From the NCBI RefSeq assembly GCF_030915385.1, contig NZ_CP133268.1, positions 3,012,001 through 3,076,000 on the forward strand: a stretch of DNA of 64,000 nucleotides, in the 5' to 3' direction. The notes under the pieces were generated by a model, which had not been told where the DNA came from, did not search any database, and saw only the letters and a list, made by a program, of their open reading frames with translations. The DNA is from Neobacillus sp. PS3-12 (GTDB taxonomy: Bacteria > Bacillota > Bacilli > Bacillales > Cytobacillaceae). Shown one piece after another: positions 1 to 9,480 of this stretch (position 1 is its first letter; each line of letters opens with the position of its first letter). The position numbers and the translations under genes are program-made.

Positions 1-1
1 A

Positions 2-967
2 GATCAGTCTCCCATTTCAACTAATCAAACGGCAAATGAAGCATTACAGGAATCAATGAATCTCGCACGCATAGGGGAGACATTAGGATATTCACGTTAT
101 TGGATTGCTGAACATCATGCAATGCCAGGGCTTGCATGCTCCGCGCCCGAGGTAATGTTAGGTTATATTGGGGCAAATACAAAAAATATACGAATTGGCT
201 CTGGAGCAGTTTTATTGCCATACTATAAGCCGTATAAAGTAGCAGAAACCTATCACATGTTATCCACTCTATTTCCTAATCGAATTGATGTAGGGATTGG
301 AAGGGCACCGGGTGGTCCTGCTGAAGCATCAAATGCATTATCGGATAACTATTTACAAAATGTCTATAAAATGCCTGATTTAGTAAATGAATTAATTAAA
401 TACATAGATAATGAAGGGACCGTATTAGAGGCTTCTCCGTTACCGCAAATTAGTCCTGATCTATGGATGTTAGGTACAAGTAGAAAAAGTGGAAATTTTG
501 CGGCGGAAAACGGTTTAGCCTATAGTTTCGGACAATTTATGAGTGATGAAAACGGAGCAGAAATCGTCCAACAATATCGTCAGTCATTTCAACCAAGAAA
601 AAAAGGCCAAAAACCATACGTCATTATGGCTTTATCAGTAATATGTGCAGAAACTACTCAAAAAGCAGAAGAAATTGCTTTAAGTTCAATTGTTTGGGAA
701 CTACAAAATGAGAGTATGGAAGGAAACAAAGGAGTTCCTTCTGTTGATGAGGCAAAAAAAATTCTATTAAATCTACGTAATCAAAAGTCTATTGAAAGAA
801 TAAAAAAGAAAATGATTATAGGTACTCCTAATGAGGTGAAAAGTAAAATATTAGAAATTCAATCTCATGTATTAGCAGATGAAATCATGATTGTAACTAT
901 CACTTATTCATCAAAGGATAAGCATCAATCATATCGATTAATCGCAGAACAATTTATTAAATTATGA
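2..967 (+). CDS. LLM-class flavin-dependent oxidoreductase, 5'-partial
   Basis: The frame is open from the window edge. Its first visible residues, DQSPIST, match the N-terminal DLSPI region of the family, so the true start lies just outside. RYWIAEHH, RIGSGAVLLPYYKP and IDVGIGRAPGG are hallmarks of bacterial luciferase-like (LLM) FMN or F420 oxidoreductases, which oxidise small organic substrates in the cytoplasm. It is a paralogue of the full-length gene at 9481-10506 but is shorter in the middle, where residues after the GRAPGG motif are lost. The substrate is unknown. Confidence 0.85.
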   Translation, partial: DQSPISTNQTANEALQESMNLARIGETLGYSRYWIAEHHAMPGLACSAPEVMLGYIGANTKNIRIGSGAVLLPYYKPYKVAETYHMLSTLFPNRIDVGIGRAPGGPAEASNALSDNYLQNVYKMPDLVNELIKYIDNEGTVLEASPLPQISPDLWMLGTSRKSGNFAAENGLAYSFGQFMSDENGAEIVQQYRQSFQPRKKGQKPYVIMALSVICAETTQKAEEIALSSIVWELQNESMEGNKGVPSVDEAKKILLNLRNQKSIERIKKKMIIGTPNEVKSKILEIQSHVLADEIMIVTITYSSKDKHQSYRLIAEQFIKL

Positions 968-996
968 TTGCTTGAAAATTTTAGTAAAAGGTTTAG

Positions 997-1752
<756 letters not shown>

Positions 1753-1916
1753 AATTTTATACATGTAAAGCTTTACTTGATCCATTTTTATTTGATAAGT
1801 ACTACCGAAAGCTTCGTGTGAAGAAGAAAACAAATTTTATCTTATTAGAAGTTTTTACAAATAAAATGATTGTTATTGGTTAACCTATTTCTGAAAAGTT
1901 AGGGAGGGTGATAAAA

Positions 1917-2924
1917 ATGGAACAGGTTAATCACCAAGATAGGATTAATGCTTCAGAATATGGTGTTATTTGGTCTCAATATGTCAATGACAGTATGTCA
2001 CGTTGTGTTCTTCGATATTTATTAAATGATGCTAAGGATGAAAATACTCGTGATTTACTTCAATTTGCCCTGGAACTATCAGAAACTCATTTAGTGAAAA
2101 CGAAACAAATTTTAACACAAGAAAACTATCCTATTCCAATCGGGTTCACAGATAAAGATGTCACATTAGACGCCCCTAGTTTATTTACTGATACATTTAA
2201 AATTGTTTATTTGCAAATTATGACGATTCACGGTTTGACGAGATATGCAGGTGCCACTAGTGTCTGTATACGAGAGGATGTCAGAAAATACTTTATTGAT
2301 TGTACTTCTCAAACGTTGGAATTATATGATAGGGTTACAAACGTCGCTTTATACAAGGGGATTCTTAGTAAACCTCCTACTTTAAACAATCAACAAAACA
2401 TTGATTTTGTAAGGAAGCAAAACTATTTAACAGGCTGGTTCGGAAAACGTAGACCCATCAATGCAATAGAAATCAGTGGAGTACACCTTAATATGCAGAA
2501 AACAATGGTGAAAATGGTGTTAGAGTTAGGATTCAGTCAAGTATGCCACTCTAAAGAAGTACGAGTCTTTATGGAACGTGCTCGAAAGCTTTGTAAAAGA
2601 CACTTTCATATTCTTGGTTCAATTTTAGAAGAGGAGAATCTTCATATTCCAAGGATATTTGAAACAGAAGTAACCGATTCAACAGTCGCACCCTTTTCGG
2701 ATAAGCTTATGCTATTCCATATAGCAACACTGCTTTCTGCCGCACTTGGTTATTATGGTGAGGCGTTATCAATGTCTCATCGAAGAGACATGTCCGCCGA
2801 CTACACACGAATGAATATAGAAATTGCCCTAATTGCAGAAGATGGAATGAATCTTTTAATAGAAAGGGGCTGGATGGAACAACCTCCCACTGCTGCAGAC
2901 CACGAAAGCTTGGCAAAGGATTAG
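1917..2924 (+). CDS. DUF3231 family protein
   Basis: The protein of about 335 residues is built from two related helical halves (about 10-155 and 180-320), each starting with an Asn/Ile-rich stretch and ending in a Tyr/Gly-rich helix pair (YLQIMTIHGLTRYAGA; HIATLLSAALGYYGEA). This is the DUF3231 layout, common in spore formers and related to ferritin-like coat proteins. The ATG at 1917 is chosen over the GTG at 1908 because the AGGGAGGG Shine-Dalgarno at 1901-1908 would overlap that GTG. It stands alone. The function is unknown; a spore role is inferred from the family's distribution. Confidence 0.8.
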   Translation: MEQVNHQDRINASEYGVIWSQYVNDSMSRCVLRYLLNDAKDENTRDLLQFALELSETHLVKTKQILTQENYPIPIGFTDKDVTLDAPSLFTDTFKIVYLQIMTIHGLTRYAGATSVCIREDVRKYFIDCTSQTLELYDRVTNVALYKGILSKPPTLNNQQNIDFVRKQNYLTGWFGKRRPINAIEISGVHLNMQKTMVKMVLELGFSQVCHSKEVRVFMERARKLCKRHFHILGSILEEENLHIPRIFETEVTDSTVAPFSDKLMLFHIATLLSAALGYYGEALSMSHRRDMSADYTRMNIEIALIAEDGMNLLIERGWMEQPPTAADHESLAKD

Positions 2925-3572
2925 AAGAATGTAGATGCAAAAGAAAGGTTATTTTGGTACAACGCTTTTCCTGAATTTGGACAATTGTTTAATGAAAAAT
3001 ACATCAAAGAGAAATTTTTCATACTATTAGAGTTAATTATTAGTATGAAATCCAATTTTAACGAGGTTATTTACCTTAGTATTAATGGAGAGATCGAAAA
3101 GGCTATTTTCACATACAAATTACCAATGGCTTATGTTTTATCAATGTGTATACTTTTTTTCAATATGAGATGAATTCAAGGATGCAGGCGGAGGAAAAAA
3201 ACCATATTCTTTCCTGCCTATTCTGTTACAGTAGGTATTATATACTCAGCAAAAATTACATTGTTCGGACTTTTGTTGGGAGCAGTTTGGTTTCCAATGT
3301 AGTGTTATTCCTGGAATCTTTATATGATTTTGTCTAAAAAGGATTTTAAGTGAAAAAATAAACGATCCAGTTTAATGAAAATATATGTATCCCTTTAGAA
3401 CTAGGAGAGAATACATAATTTTTTTTCTGTATCTATTCCCTGGTATAGATTGTAATCTGACTTTTCACAGTTTCTGTCATTGCCTCATGTCGTTTTTATA
3501 CCTTCATTGATTCGCGTAGTTCTTCTAAGTTATTACAAAATCCGCGAGATGATCCCCCGCGGATTATATTTA
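2925..3572. other. AT-rich intergenic stretch, no gene recognised
   Basis: Only short open frames without convincing RBS or homology occur here (about 2985-3173 and 3146-3337). The right end contains the terminator at 3539-3565 that closes the minus-strand DJ-1 remnant. Confidence 0.5.
3539..3565 (-). terminator. hairpin terminator of DJ-1 remnant
   Basis: AATCCGCG (3539-3546) pairs perfectly with CGCGGATT (3558-3565) around an 11-nt loop. Read on the minus strand it is followed by a T-rich stretch, and it sits directly after the stop codon of the remnant at 3573-3680. Confidence 0.6.
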
Positions 3573-3680
3573 TTAACCATTCAGTTTTTTGATGAATTCC
3601 TTCATGAGCATGGGAACTTCAGGCCATGCCTGACCGAAAAATAAATTACCGTCAACCGCAACCGTCTTCAACAAGGAGGA
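3573..3680 (-). pseudogene. C-terminal remnant of a DJ-1/PfpI-type protein
   Basis: On the minus strand the frame reads LLKTVAVDGNLFFGQAWPEV followed by a Phe/Lys-rich tail and TAA at 3575-3573. The GNL..GQ-P....(M/L)..F motif is typical of the C-terminal end of DJ-1/PfpI proteins. The upstream three quarters, with the nucleophile Cys, is absent. Confidence 0.5.
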
Positions 3681-3883
3681 CCTGAAACAGTTACGAATTT
3701 CATAATAAATTATCCAGACCCAAATCATCCTGCCAAATTGTAAACGTAATAAAAAGAGAACAGGGTAGTAAACCTTTCTTTTTATTGCTTATAGCATTGA
3801 GATAACAAACATTATTCTCGGTGTAACTGTGGTCTTTTATTTCCTATCCAAAGGAAAAGAACGTCATGCTAGTTGCTTCGAAC

Positions 3884-4921
3884 TTATTTTACATTCGTTA
3901 AAGGTTTAGGGTGAAGATGATAGTCCACGTTAATCTTCATTCGTTTCCAGTAATGCGACCATTGTTTTTCACTTAGTGGTTTCTCCCAGGGGTTAAGGGA
4001 GAGTGTTCCAATCTGTAATGGGTCCACGTTCCAATTTTGCATATTTTTAAAAAAATCCATTGATTGTTTATCCAAATAGGACTCGATCTCTTTATTAAGA
4101 CTCGCTAGTTCATCATGATCAAGTATATTTTTATTTCCTCTATACTCCTCGATTCTACTGTTCAGATTGACTTTGATTGACAGGGACGAATAGTTTTGAT
4201 CTAATTTCATATGGACATTTGAGCGAACATGACCTAACATGACGGATGATGTCGGTATAGGAAGATATTTAAGGTAGTGATTGTTGTTCATGAGTTGGAT
4301 AATTTGATCGTCTGTGTTTTTGACGGTCGCTATTAGTTTGTCGTGATGGAACAAAGCCGTTCCTTTATATGTGAAATTTTCTTTGTCAACCTTAAAGACT
4401 GGCAGAATTGGATACGAAAATGGGGAATAGAACGTCTTCATAAATTGATGTAAATTAACGACAGTAATCTCCCCCTGATTACTTTCCTCGTAGTGTCTGA
4501 GCATGCGATAAAGGAAATAATCAAGGTTTGTTTGCTTAACGAGTTGTTTTTTTATGTAAGTGTCAAAATTCCCATCCACAATGACGAGATAAAGACGTTG
4601 GGAAACATCAGGGTCTGTAGCTACGGTATTTAGCAGCGATAGAATTCCTTTTTTTGCAAGCCTTTCATTGATTAACAACATTCGAAGTTGTCCGGGTTTC
4701 AATTCACGGTAATAAGCTAAATTAAAGCGCTTTGTCCCCTCATTCAGCAAGTCAACTTCTCGAGTCAGCAGATACTTCTTTTCTTTAATCAGTGGCGGCG
4801 CCATCGTGCTGATTTTTAACTTTCCTTCTCTTCCCTCATCCATATACCAGAACACCACAGGGGCGATTTCTTCAATTATATTGTTCTCCGAAAATGGGGA
4901 AGAACATCCTGTCGTCAACAC
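3884..4921 (-). CDS. Ger(x)C-type germinant receptor subunit, signal peptide lost
   Basis: The body matches the GerC family: NEGTKRFNLAYYRELKPGQL followed by RMLLINERLAKKGI, with a family-typical length. GerC is normally a lipoprotein of the germinant receptor in the inner spore membrane. The lipobox LTTGC is at residues 2-6, directly after the only possible start (GTG, 4921); the upstream frame has no other start and no hydrophobic signal sequence. The start lies inside gerB, 50 nt before the gerB stop. A deletion across the gerB/gerC junction explains both the missing signal peptide and the odd gerB tail. Export is therefore doubtful. Confidence 0.7.
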   Translation of the reverse strand: MLTTGCSSPFSENNIIEEIAPVVFWYMDEGREGKLKISTMAPPLIKEKKYLLTREVDLLNEGTKRFNLAYYRELKPGQLRMLLINERLAKKGILSLLNTVATDPDVSQRLYLVIVDGNFDTYIKKQLVKQTNLDYFLYRMLRHYEESNQGEITVVNLHQFMKTFYSPFSYPILPVFKVDKENFTYKGTALFHHDKLIATVKNTDDQIIQLMNNNHYLKYLPIPTSSVMLGHVRSNVHMKLDQNYSSLSIKVNLNSRIEEYRGNKNILDHDELASLNKEIESYLDKQSMDFFKNMQNWNVDPLQIGTLSLNPWEKPLSEKQWSHYWKRMKINVDYHLHPKPLTNVK

Positions 4922-6032
4922 GCTCCTTTGGATTGATGGAAACCAACAGGAATGCTGGAACCAAGAAGTAGGTGAATGCCCCCAACCATATTTGAATATT
5001 GAACCAAATGTTCTGTTCTGGTTCTGATTCCCAGAACCACGTATATATAGCCATCATACATACAAAAATGGTAATACAACTGGACATGAACCCTATTCTG
5101 GTGGTCTGTTCATGTATCCTTCCACCGATGATTCGGAAAGCCCCATAAAAGAATAACAAGAGGATGGCAATAAAAAAAATGTAATTAAACAATTCTATAC
5201 AAATCAAAATGATATCAATTCGCTCAAAAATAGGAGACTGCAGGTACCGAACCATATTAACAACTGGAAAACTGGTTTTGCTTAAGTAATTGGAACCGAA
5301 AAACAGTAACGATGTAACAAAGAATAACAAATATTCTAGGATAGTCAGGGCATTCCCAACGGCCCAATATTTTGACATCTTTTGTTTCAGGTTTAACCAA
5401 GGACCTAAACATATCAAATATTCTGGTCCTGAAAAAGATGACCCAATCAATAACAACCCTTTCAAAGAATGCATCGACCAATCTGTCGGTATCAAGGGAT
5501 ATAAATCTTGAAGTGATCCAATCTTCATAAAGAAAAAGAAAACAAATATTGTAATAATCAGCATACTACTTAAAAATGCAATCACAATAAAACGAATTGT
5601 GTTCTCCATTCCATGACTGGCTACAATAACACTAATCAGAAAAATAAAAAATAACAGCCAATTTGAATGCATAGTTGCGAATAAAAATTGGTGAATGATA
5701 TCCGCGTAACCCAGTGTGATGATGGTCATTTTGAATACAATCAAAAATAAACCGATAAAAGCAAAAAAACGAATCATCGGTTCACCAAAAAGCTGCCTGA
5801 ATCCTTGGTAACCTTTTGCAGGATACCCTGAAGCGAACACTCTGGATAATATCATGAGATTAATCTGCGATAACATTCCTATCGCGACAATTCCCCAAAT
5901 CATGTAGGAATGTACCAAATACATGGGCATAATTAAGGTAAAGTAAAGTATTTGCATTCGGTTCACCATCAACATAACATAAATACCGCCTAGGGTGGTA
6001 GACGTTTTTTCAAATAACGAAAATGCTTTCAC
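4872..6032 (-). CDS. GerAB/spore_permease-family germinant receptor subunit
   Basis: The protein has 386 residues and about ten hydrophobic segments, in the amino-acid permease-like spore germination family (GerAB, PF03845). It is recognisable from the N-terminal MLMVNRMQILYFTLIMP region and the GYPAKGYQG loop, and would contribute to germinant recognition in the spore inner membrane. The last residues (DDRMFFPIFGEQYN) look like out-of-frame reading of gerC DNA, consistent with a junction deletion. It lies between a gerA remnant and a damaged gerC, so the receptor is probably not functional. Confidence 0.75.
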   Translation of the reverse strand: MKAFSLFEKTSTTLGGIYVMLMVNRMQILYFTLIMPMYLVHSYMIWGIVAIGMLSQINLMILSRVFASGYPAKGYQGFRQLFGEPMIRFFAFIGLFLIVFKMTIITLGYADIIHQFLFATMHSNWLLFFIFLISVIVASHGMENTIRFIVIAFLSSMLIITIFVFFFFMKIGSLQDLYPLIPTDWSMHSLKGLLLIGSSFSGPEYLICLGPWLNLKQKMSKYWAVGNALTILEYLLFFVTSLLFFGSNYLSKTSFPVVNMVRYLQSPIFERIDIILICIELFNYIFFIAILLLFFYGAFRIIGGRIHEQTTRIGFMSSCITIFVCMMAIYTWFWESEPEQNIWFNIQIWLGAFTYFLVPAFLLVSINPKERVDDRMFFPIFGEQYN

Positions 6033-6033
6033 G

Positions 6034-6234
6034 CTACCATCTCCTACGATTGACTCGCCATTTCTTTAGGGGATGTAAGGATTCAGGTCGCTCTTTCGTC
6101 CAAATTAATGGACCCCGAATGAAAAGATCCAACCAATCCTTCCCGTAAAATGGGGTTAGTGGTGCTAAATAAGGTTGTTTCAATGAAGTAAGTGCATTCA
6201 GATGAGCCAGAATTCCAATGATCCCAAGCGTCAT
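6034..6234 (-). pseudogene. gerA-family C-terminal remnant
   Basis: The 66 residues LGIIGILAHLNALTSLKQPY..LAPLTPFYGKDWLDLFIRGP are the extreme C-terminus of a GerAA-type germinant receptor protein, normally about 480-500 residues. The rest of the gene, including its membrane domain, is gone. The stop lies just before the gerB start, preserving the usual gerA-gerB-gerC order. Confidence 0.75.
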
Positions 6235-6280
6235 TCCAGGTCTTCATTTAAATCATTTAATATCATTAGCGTGCAAAAAG

Positions 6281-6312
6281 AAATAAAAAAGGATAGCAAT
6301 TTGCTATCCTTT
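6281..6312 (-). terminator. terminator after OsmC gene
   Basis: AAAGGATAGCAA (6288-6299) and TTGCTATCCTTT (6301-6312) form a 12-bp inverted repeat. The A-run at 6281-6290 becomes the U-tract on the minus strand, so it terminates the osmC-like gene. Confidence 0.75.
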
Positions 6313-6346
6313 ACGCTTACAAATTATCTACTTTTGGGTGAATACA

Positions 6347-6805
6347 CTACTTAGTGGAAACTTTTCCTTGAACCTCAATTTTAACATCTGCTTTTTTCAA
6401 TAAATTTCCCACTTCACATCCCTTAACTGCCGCTTCTGCAGCTCAATGTGCTGATTCTATCTGTTCTTGTGTTGCATCAGAAGATAAAACAATATGTGGA
6501 TGATGGGTAATTTTAAACTCATTTTCAGAAATGTTTGCTCCAGAATCCACCGTAAGTTCCACTACAGGTAGCTTTCTACTTTCGAGCACAAACACAAGAG
6601 TCGTTGTATAACAAGTTGTCACAGACGAAACAAGTACCTCTTTTGGATTTGCTCCATAGTATATTTCAAATTCCTGGCGTTCGCTTGAGGATGCCGAAAT
6701 TAGGTAAGGAAGTACATTCATATTAGCAATTAAAATTTCATACATAGACAAAGGTAGCGGTTCCGCTGTCTTCACTGTATGGAACTCTTGGGGTTCCCTT
6801 TTCAC
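6347..6805 (-). pseudogene. OsmC-family peroxiredoxin with internal stop
   Basis: Frame 6805-6443 gives GANPKEVLVSSVTTCYTTTL, the first redox-Cys region of OsmC. An in-frame TGA at 6442-6440 follows ESAH. The same frame then continues AAEAAVKGCEVGNLLKKADV to a TAG at 6349-6347, a normal OsmC C-terminus with the second Cys (KGCEVGN). OsmC proteins reduce organic hydroperoxides with this Cys pair. The N-terminus (GTG 6805) also aligns poorly and lacks an RBS. The product would lack the second Cys unless the TGA is a sequencing error. Confidence 0.75.
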
Positions 6806-6836
6806 ATTGTGATGGAAATATTGATAATTTGAATAA

Positions 6837-7220
6837 TTATCCTTGTGATAAATTCATTTCTTTTTTGAAATCTTCAATCCGTTTTTTTCCCCATTCATAC
6901 ATCATTTCCACGATTGGAAGTAAAGTCATTCCAAGTTCCGTCATCGAGTATTCGACTTTTGGTGGAACTTCAGGATAAACCTCTCTATGAACAATTCCAT
7001 CTTCCATTAGTTCGTGCAGCTGGTTGGCTAGAATTTTATGGGAAATTTTAGGAAATAGCCTTTGGAGGTCACTAAACCGATGTGGACCTTCCACACCAAG
7101 GTGCCATAAAATGACAATCTTCCATTTTCCACTAATAATCGATAAGGTCAGTTCTTTTTCACAATTAAAATCGCCGTTTATAATCTTTTCTTTGATTTCT
7201 TCCCGTAATGTATCAGACAT
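6837..7220 (-). CDS. HxlR-family winged-helix regulator
   Basis: The 127-residue protein has the HxlR signature [20 protein letters not shown] and [20 protein letters not shown]. Its N-terminal Cys (FNCEKELTL) sits where HxlR/YodB-type thiol sensors carry their reactive cysteine, suggesting redox or electrophile sensing (inference). It starts at ATG 7220 with AGGGAGGAAAAGTC upstream. It is transcribed away from the DJ-1 gene, with a palindrome in the shared intergenic DNA. Confidence 0.85.
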   Translation of the reverse strand: MSDTLREEIKEKIINGDFNCEKELTLSIISGKWKIVILWHLGVEGPHRFSDLQRLFPKISHKILANQLHELMEDGIVHREVYPEVPPKVEYSMTELGMTLLPIVEMMYEWGKKRIEDFKKEMNLSQG

Positions 7221-7250
7221 GACTTTTCCTCCCTTTTATATAGTAACTTA

Positions 7251-7269
7251 TTTGTAACCTTCTTACAAA
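7251..7269. promoter_or_regulatory. candidate HxlR operator
   Basis: TTTGTAACCTTCTTACAAA is a perfect 7-bp inverted repeat (TTTGTAA/TTACAAA) with a 5-nt spacer. It lies between the divergent HxlR and DJ-1 genes, 31 nt upstream of the HxlR start. Confidence 0.5.
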
Positions 7270-7357
7270 AAAGTGCATTCTTCACGGCAAGAAAAGTAAG
7301 CAGTAATATGAAATAGTCTTAAACATAAATCTTTTTTATTTTGAGGAGGAAAATATA

Positions 7358-7876
7358 ATGAGTAAAAAAGCACTCTTAATTATACCGCCAGAACGATTTA
7401 ATGAGGATGAATTATTCCATCCAAAAGAAGAGCTAGAAAATGCTGGAGTCGAAGTAACCATTGCAAGCACCGTAACAGGTGAAATTATGGGGGACTATGA
7501 AGGTAAAGCAACTGCTTCAGTTATCTTTTCAGAGGTATCCCCTACTGATTTTGATGTTGTATCGGTAATTGGAGGATCTGGTACAAATGATCATCTATGG
7601 GAAAATCGAGAATTACAAGGCTTTTTGAAGGAAGCTTATAATGAGAAAGTTCTTGTAACAGGAATTTGTGCAGGAGCTGTTACGGTTGCTAAAACCGGCT
7701 TGCTTTCTGGAAGAGAAGCAACTTGCTATCCAGTAGATGTTCAAAAGAACGAATTGATAGCTGTTGACGTTAAATATGTTGAACAACATGTTGTTGCCCA
7801 TGATGATATTATTACTGGCGATGGTCCACAAGGTGCGAAAGAATTTGGAAAAGCCCTTGTTAAAGCATTACGTTAG
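7358..7876 (+). CDS. DJ-1/PfpI-family protein
   Basis: The 172-residue class-I glutamine amidotransferase-like fold carries the nucleophile elbow VTGICAGAVTVAKTGLL (Cys near 105) and an early acid region PPERFNEDELFHP. Members act as glyoxalase-III/deglycase-like or stress proteins; the exact activity cannot be read from sequence. GAGGAGG lies 8 nt before the ATG. Divergence from an HxlR regulator and closeness to OsmC, VOC and thioredoxin genes suggest a carbonyl or electrophile stress role. Confidence 0.85.
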   Translation: MSKKALLIIPPERFNEDELFHPKEELENAGVEVTIASTVTGEIMGDYEGKATASVIFSEVSPTDFDVVSVIGGSGTNDHLWENRELQGFLKEAYNEKVLVTGICAGAVTVAKTGLLSGREATCYPVDVQKNELIAVDVKYVEQHVVAHDDIITGDGPQGAKEFGKALVKALR

Positions 7877-7970
7877 TTCTACATTTTAGTTGGATAGAGT
7901 GTGGTTCGAAAGTAAATTTCGAACCACCGCTTCCATTAGATATAAGCATTTTTGGGAATACATCCACCAA

Positions 7971-8195
7971 AGGGAGCAACTACTCTTGCTTCCATTAATT
8001 CAGCGATTTTGATGGATTGGTTAGAGGGCTTTCAGTAGACTTATCCCCAATTAGGGTAAACGTTGTTTCGCCAGGTATCGTAGACACCCCACTCTACGGA
8101 GGGATGCCTGACGAAGACCGGAAAATTTGTACAACAGCATTGCTCAGCAATTGCCTGTTAGACGCGTTGCACAGCCTGAAGACATTGCTGAAAAC
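7971..8195 (+). pseudogene. SDR gene fragment, diverged duplicate of 11054-11270
   Basis: The DNA closely follows the 3' half of the SDR gene at 10634-11350 (GATTLASINSAI, RVNVVSPGIVDTPLYGG, AQPEDIAE). The 5' half is missing. There is an indel near 8013, and a one-base loss after CCGG at 8118-8121 shifts DEDRKNLYNSIAQQLPV out of frame. The end runs straight into a terminator. Confidence 0.8.
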
Positions 8196-8219
8196 AAAGG
8201 CAGCAATTCCGCTGCCTTT
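8196..8219. terminator. bidirectional terminator
   Basis: AAAGGCAGC (8196-8204) pairs with GCTGCCTTT (8211-8219) around a 6-nt loop. It sits between the plus-strand SDR fragment and the minus-strand VOC gene. Confidence 0.7.
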
Positions 8220-8270
8220 AATAATTAGGAAAGTTTATTTTATAGGTCTATATCTTTTCATAACTTTTAC

Positions 8271-8678
8271 TTATAGATCTTTTTGATCAACGTTTAGTTC
8301 AATCAAATTTCCATCTGGGTCTGCACAGAAAATTTGAGCGAATCCACTTTTTCCGTATGGTTGTTCCAGGAATTCAACTTGATTCTGCTTTAGCCATTTA
8401 AGAGTCTCATAATAGTTCTCAACTCTAAGGGCAAAATGACCTTCTCTGCTGGATAAGCTTTTATTCTGACGAATCGTTTGTGTAGCGGGCTCGACGATCA
8501 AATGGAGGTGCTGTCCCTCTATTTCGTACCATGCACCTGGAAAATCAAAATCAGGACGGGGTAATTCTTTTAACCATAAAATTTTCCCGTAAAATTCTTT
8601 TGCTTTTTCCAAATCTGTAACATTAAGACTTACATGATGGAGACATTTATATTTAATCAAAACCTTCACTTCTTTCAT
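8271..8678 (-). CDS. VOC (glyoxalase/bleomycin-resistance) family protein
   Basis: The 135 residues form two beta-alpha-beta-beta-beta modules: CLHHVSLNVTDLEKAKEFYG starts the first and GHFALRVENYYETLKWLKQN the second. Probable metal ligands are His in HHVSL, His in QHLHL, His in GHFAL and Glu in LIELNV. Likely a metal-dependent lyase, dioxygenase or detoxifying enzyme. ATG 8678 lacks a good RBS, and a TTG just downstream follows AAGTGAAGG, so the N-terminus may be about 7 residues shorter. Confidence 0.8.
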   Translation of the reverse strand: MKEVKVLIKYKCLHHVSLNVTDLEKAKEFYGKILWLKELPRPDFDFPGAWYEIEGQHLHLIVEPATQTIRQNKSLSSREGHFALRVENYYETLKWLKQNQVEFLEQPYGKSGFAQIFCADPDGNLIELNVDQKDL

Positions 8679-8832
8679 TTTAAAGTGCAGCCGTTGCTGA
8701 AATGAAATGCATTGGCAAAGTTCTATACTTTAATATATTACGATAAACAATAATGAATAATCCGCATCAGGTGATAAAAATCGCGAGAGCAATGTACAGT
8801 TCATAACGAATTAATTTTTCTTGACTTTATTA

Positions 8833-8855
8833 ACTGTAAATATTAAAATTACAGT
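8833..8855. promoter_or_regulatory. ACTGTAA inverted repeat, copy 1
   Basis: ACTGTAA (8833-8839) and TTACAGT (8849-8855) with a 9-nt spacer. The half-sites match those of the larger palindrome at 8973-8997, suggesting two operators for one regulator upstream of trxA. Confidence 0.4.
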
Positions 8856-8937
8856 AATTCCTCTTGAAGAGGAAGCAATCTAATGAAATAGTGACACTTT
8901 ACGCAATTCAGTCTATTTAGCATATTTACCAGATTAT

Positions 8938-8963
8938 ATGGCTCACTATAGAGCCATGGCTTT
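8938..8963 (+). terminator. terminator or attenuator hairpin upstream of trxA
   Basis: ATGGCTC (8938-8944) pairs with GAGCCAT (8951-8957), then GGCTTTTT. No plus-strand gene lies just upstream, so this may attenuate transcription entering trxA or terminate an unseen small RNA. A second short palindrome, TTCCTCTT/AAGAGGAA, lies at 8858-8874. Confidence 0.4.
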
Positions 8964-8972
8964 TTCTATCAA

Positions 8973-8997
8973 TACTGTAATTTATTTTATTACAGTA
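8973..8997. promoter_or_regulatory. ACTGTAA inverted repeat, copy 2
   Basis: TACTGTAAT (8973-8981) and ATTACAGTA (8989-8997) form a perfect 9-bp inverted repeat with a 7-nt AT spacer, about 135 nt before trxA. Probable repressor or activator site; the binding protein is unknown. Confidence 0.5.
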
Positions 8998-9133
8998 TAA
9001 AATGGCTAGTAGACTCTTTTTTAAAACGAACTGTAGCTTTTTCTATTACATTAGGGGGGATACTGTATATTTTTCTGTGAGAATCAAAATTGTTTTTATA
9101 AAAGTGATAAGAATGATATTGGAGGAATAAATA

Positions 9134-9448
9134 ATGGCTATCTCACACGTAACAGATGAAACGTTTAATGCTGAAATTAAAGAGGGATTAGTATTAGTGG
9201 ATTTTTGGGCACCATGGTGCGGTCCTTGTAAAATGATTGCACCTGTATTGGAGGAAATCGATGGAGAAATTGTTGATAAAGTTAGGATTATCAAGCTTAA
9301 TGTAGATGAAAACTCTGAAACCGTAAGAAAATTTGACGTCATGAGCATTCCAACGTTGATGCTTTTTAAAGACGGAGAAGTTGTAGACCAGGTTATCGGT
9401 TTCCAACCAAAAGAAGCTTTGACTGAATTAATTTCAAAGCACGTGTAA
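9134..9448 (+). CDS. trxA: thioredoxin
   Basis: The 104-residue cytosolic disulfide reductase has the active site WAPWCGPCKM, the buried Asp in LVDFWAP and the cis-Pro loop SIPTLMLF. Length and motifs are standard. TTGGAGG precedes the ATG. It ends 32 nt before an LLM oxidoreductase and is likely co-transcribed with it. Whether it is the main or an accessory thioredoxin cannot be told; the oxidoreductase neighbours suggest an accessory copy. Confidence 0.93.
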   Translation: MAISHVTDETFNAEIKEGLVLVDFWAPWCGPCKMIAPVLEEIDGEIVDKVRIIKLNVDENSETVRKFDVMSIPTLMLFKDGEVVDQVIGFQPKEALTELISKHV

Positions 9449-9480
9449 AACAGAAATTATTTTAGAAAGAAGATAAAGCT

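Noticed and set aside
2985..3337. Two short overlapping frames
   Set aside because: No RBS, no motif, AT-rich background.
8017..8286. An 89-residue protein frame over the SDR fragment
   Set aside because: Its second half is out-of-frame reading of an SDR remnant and of a terminator; there is no RBS.
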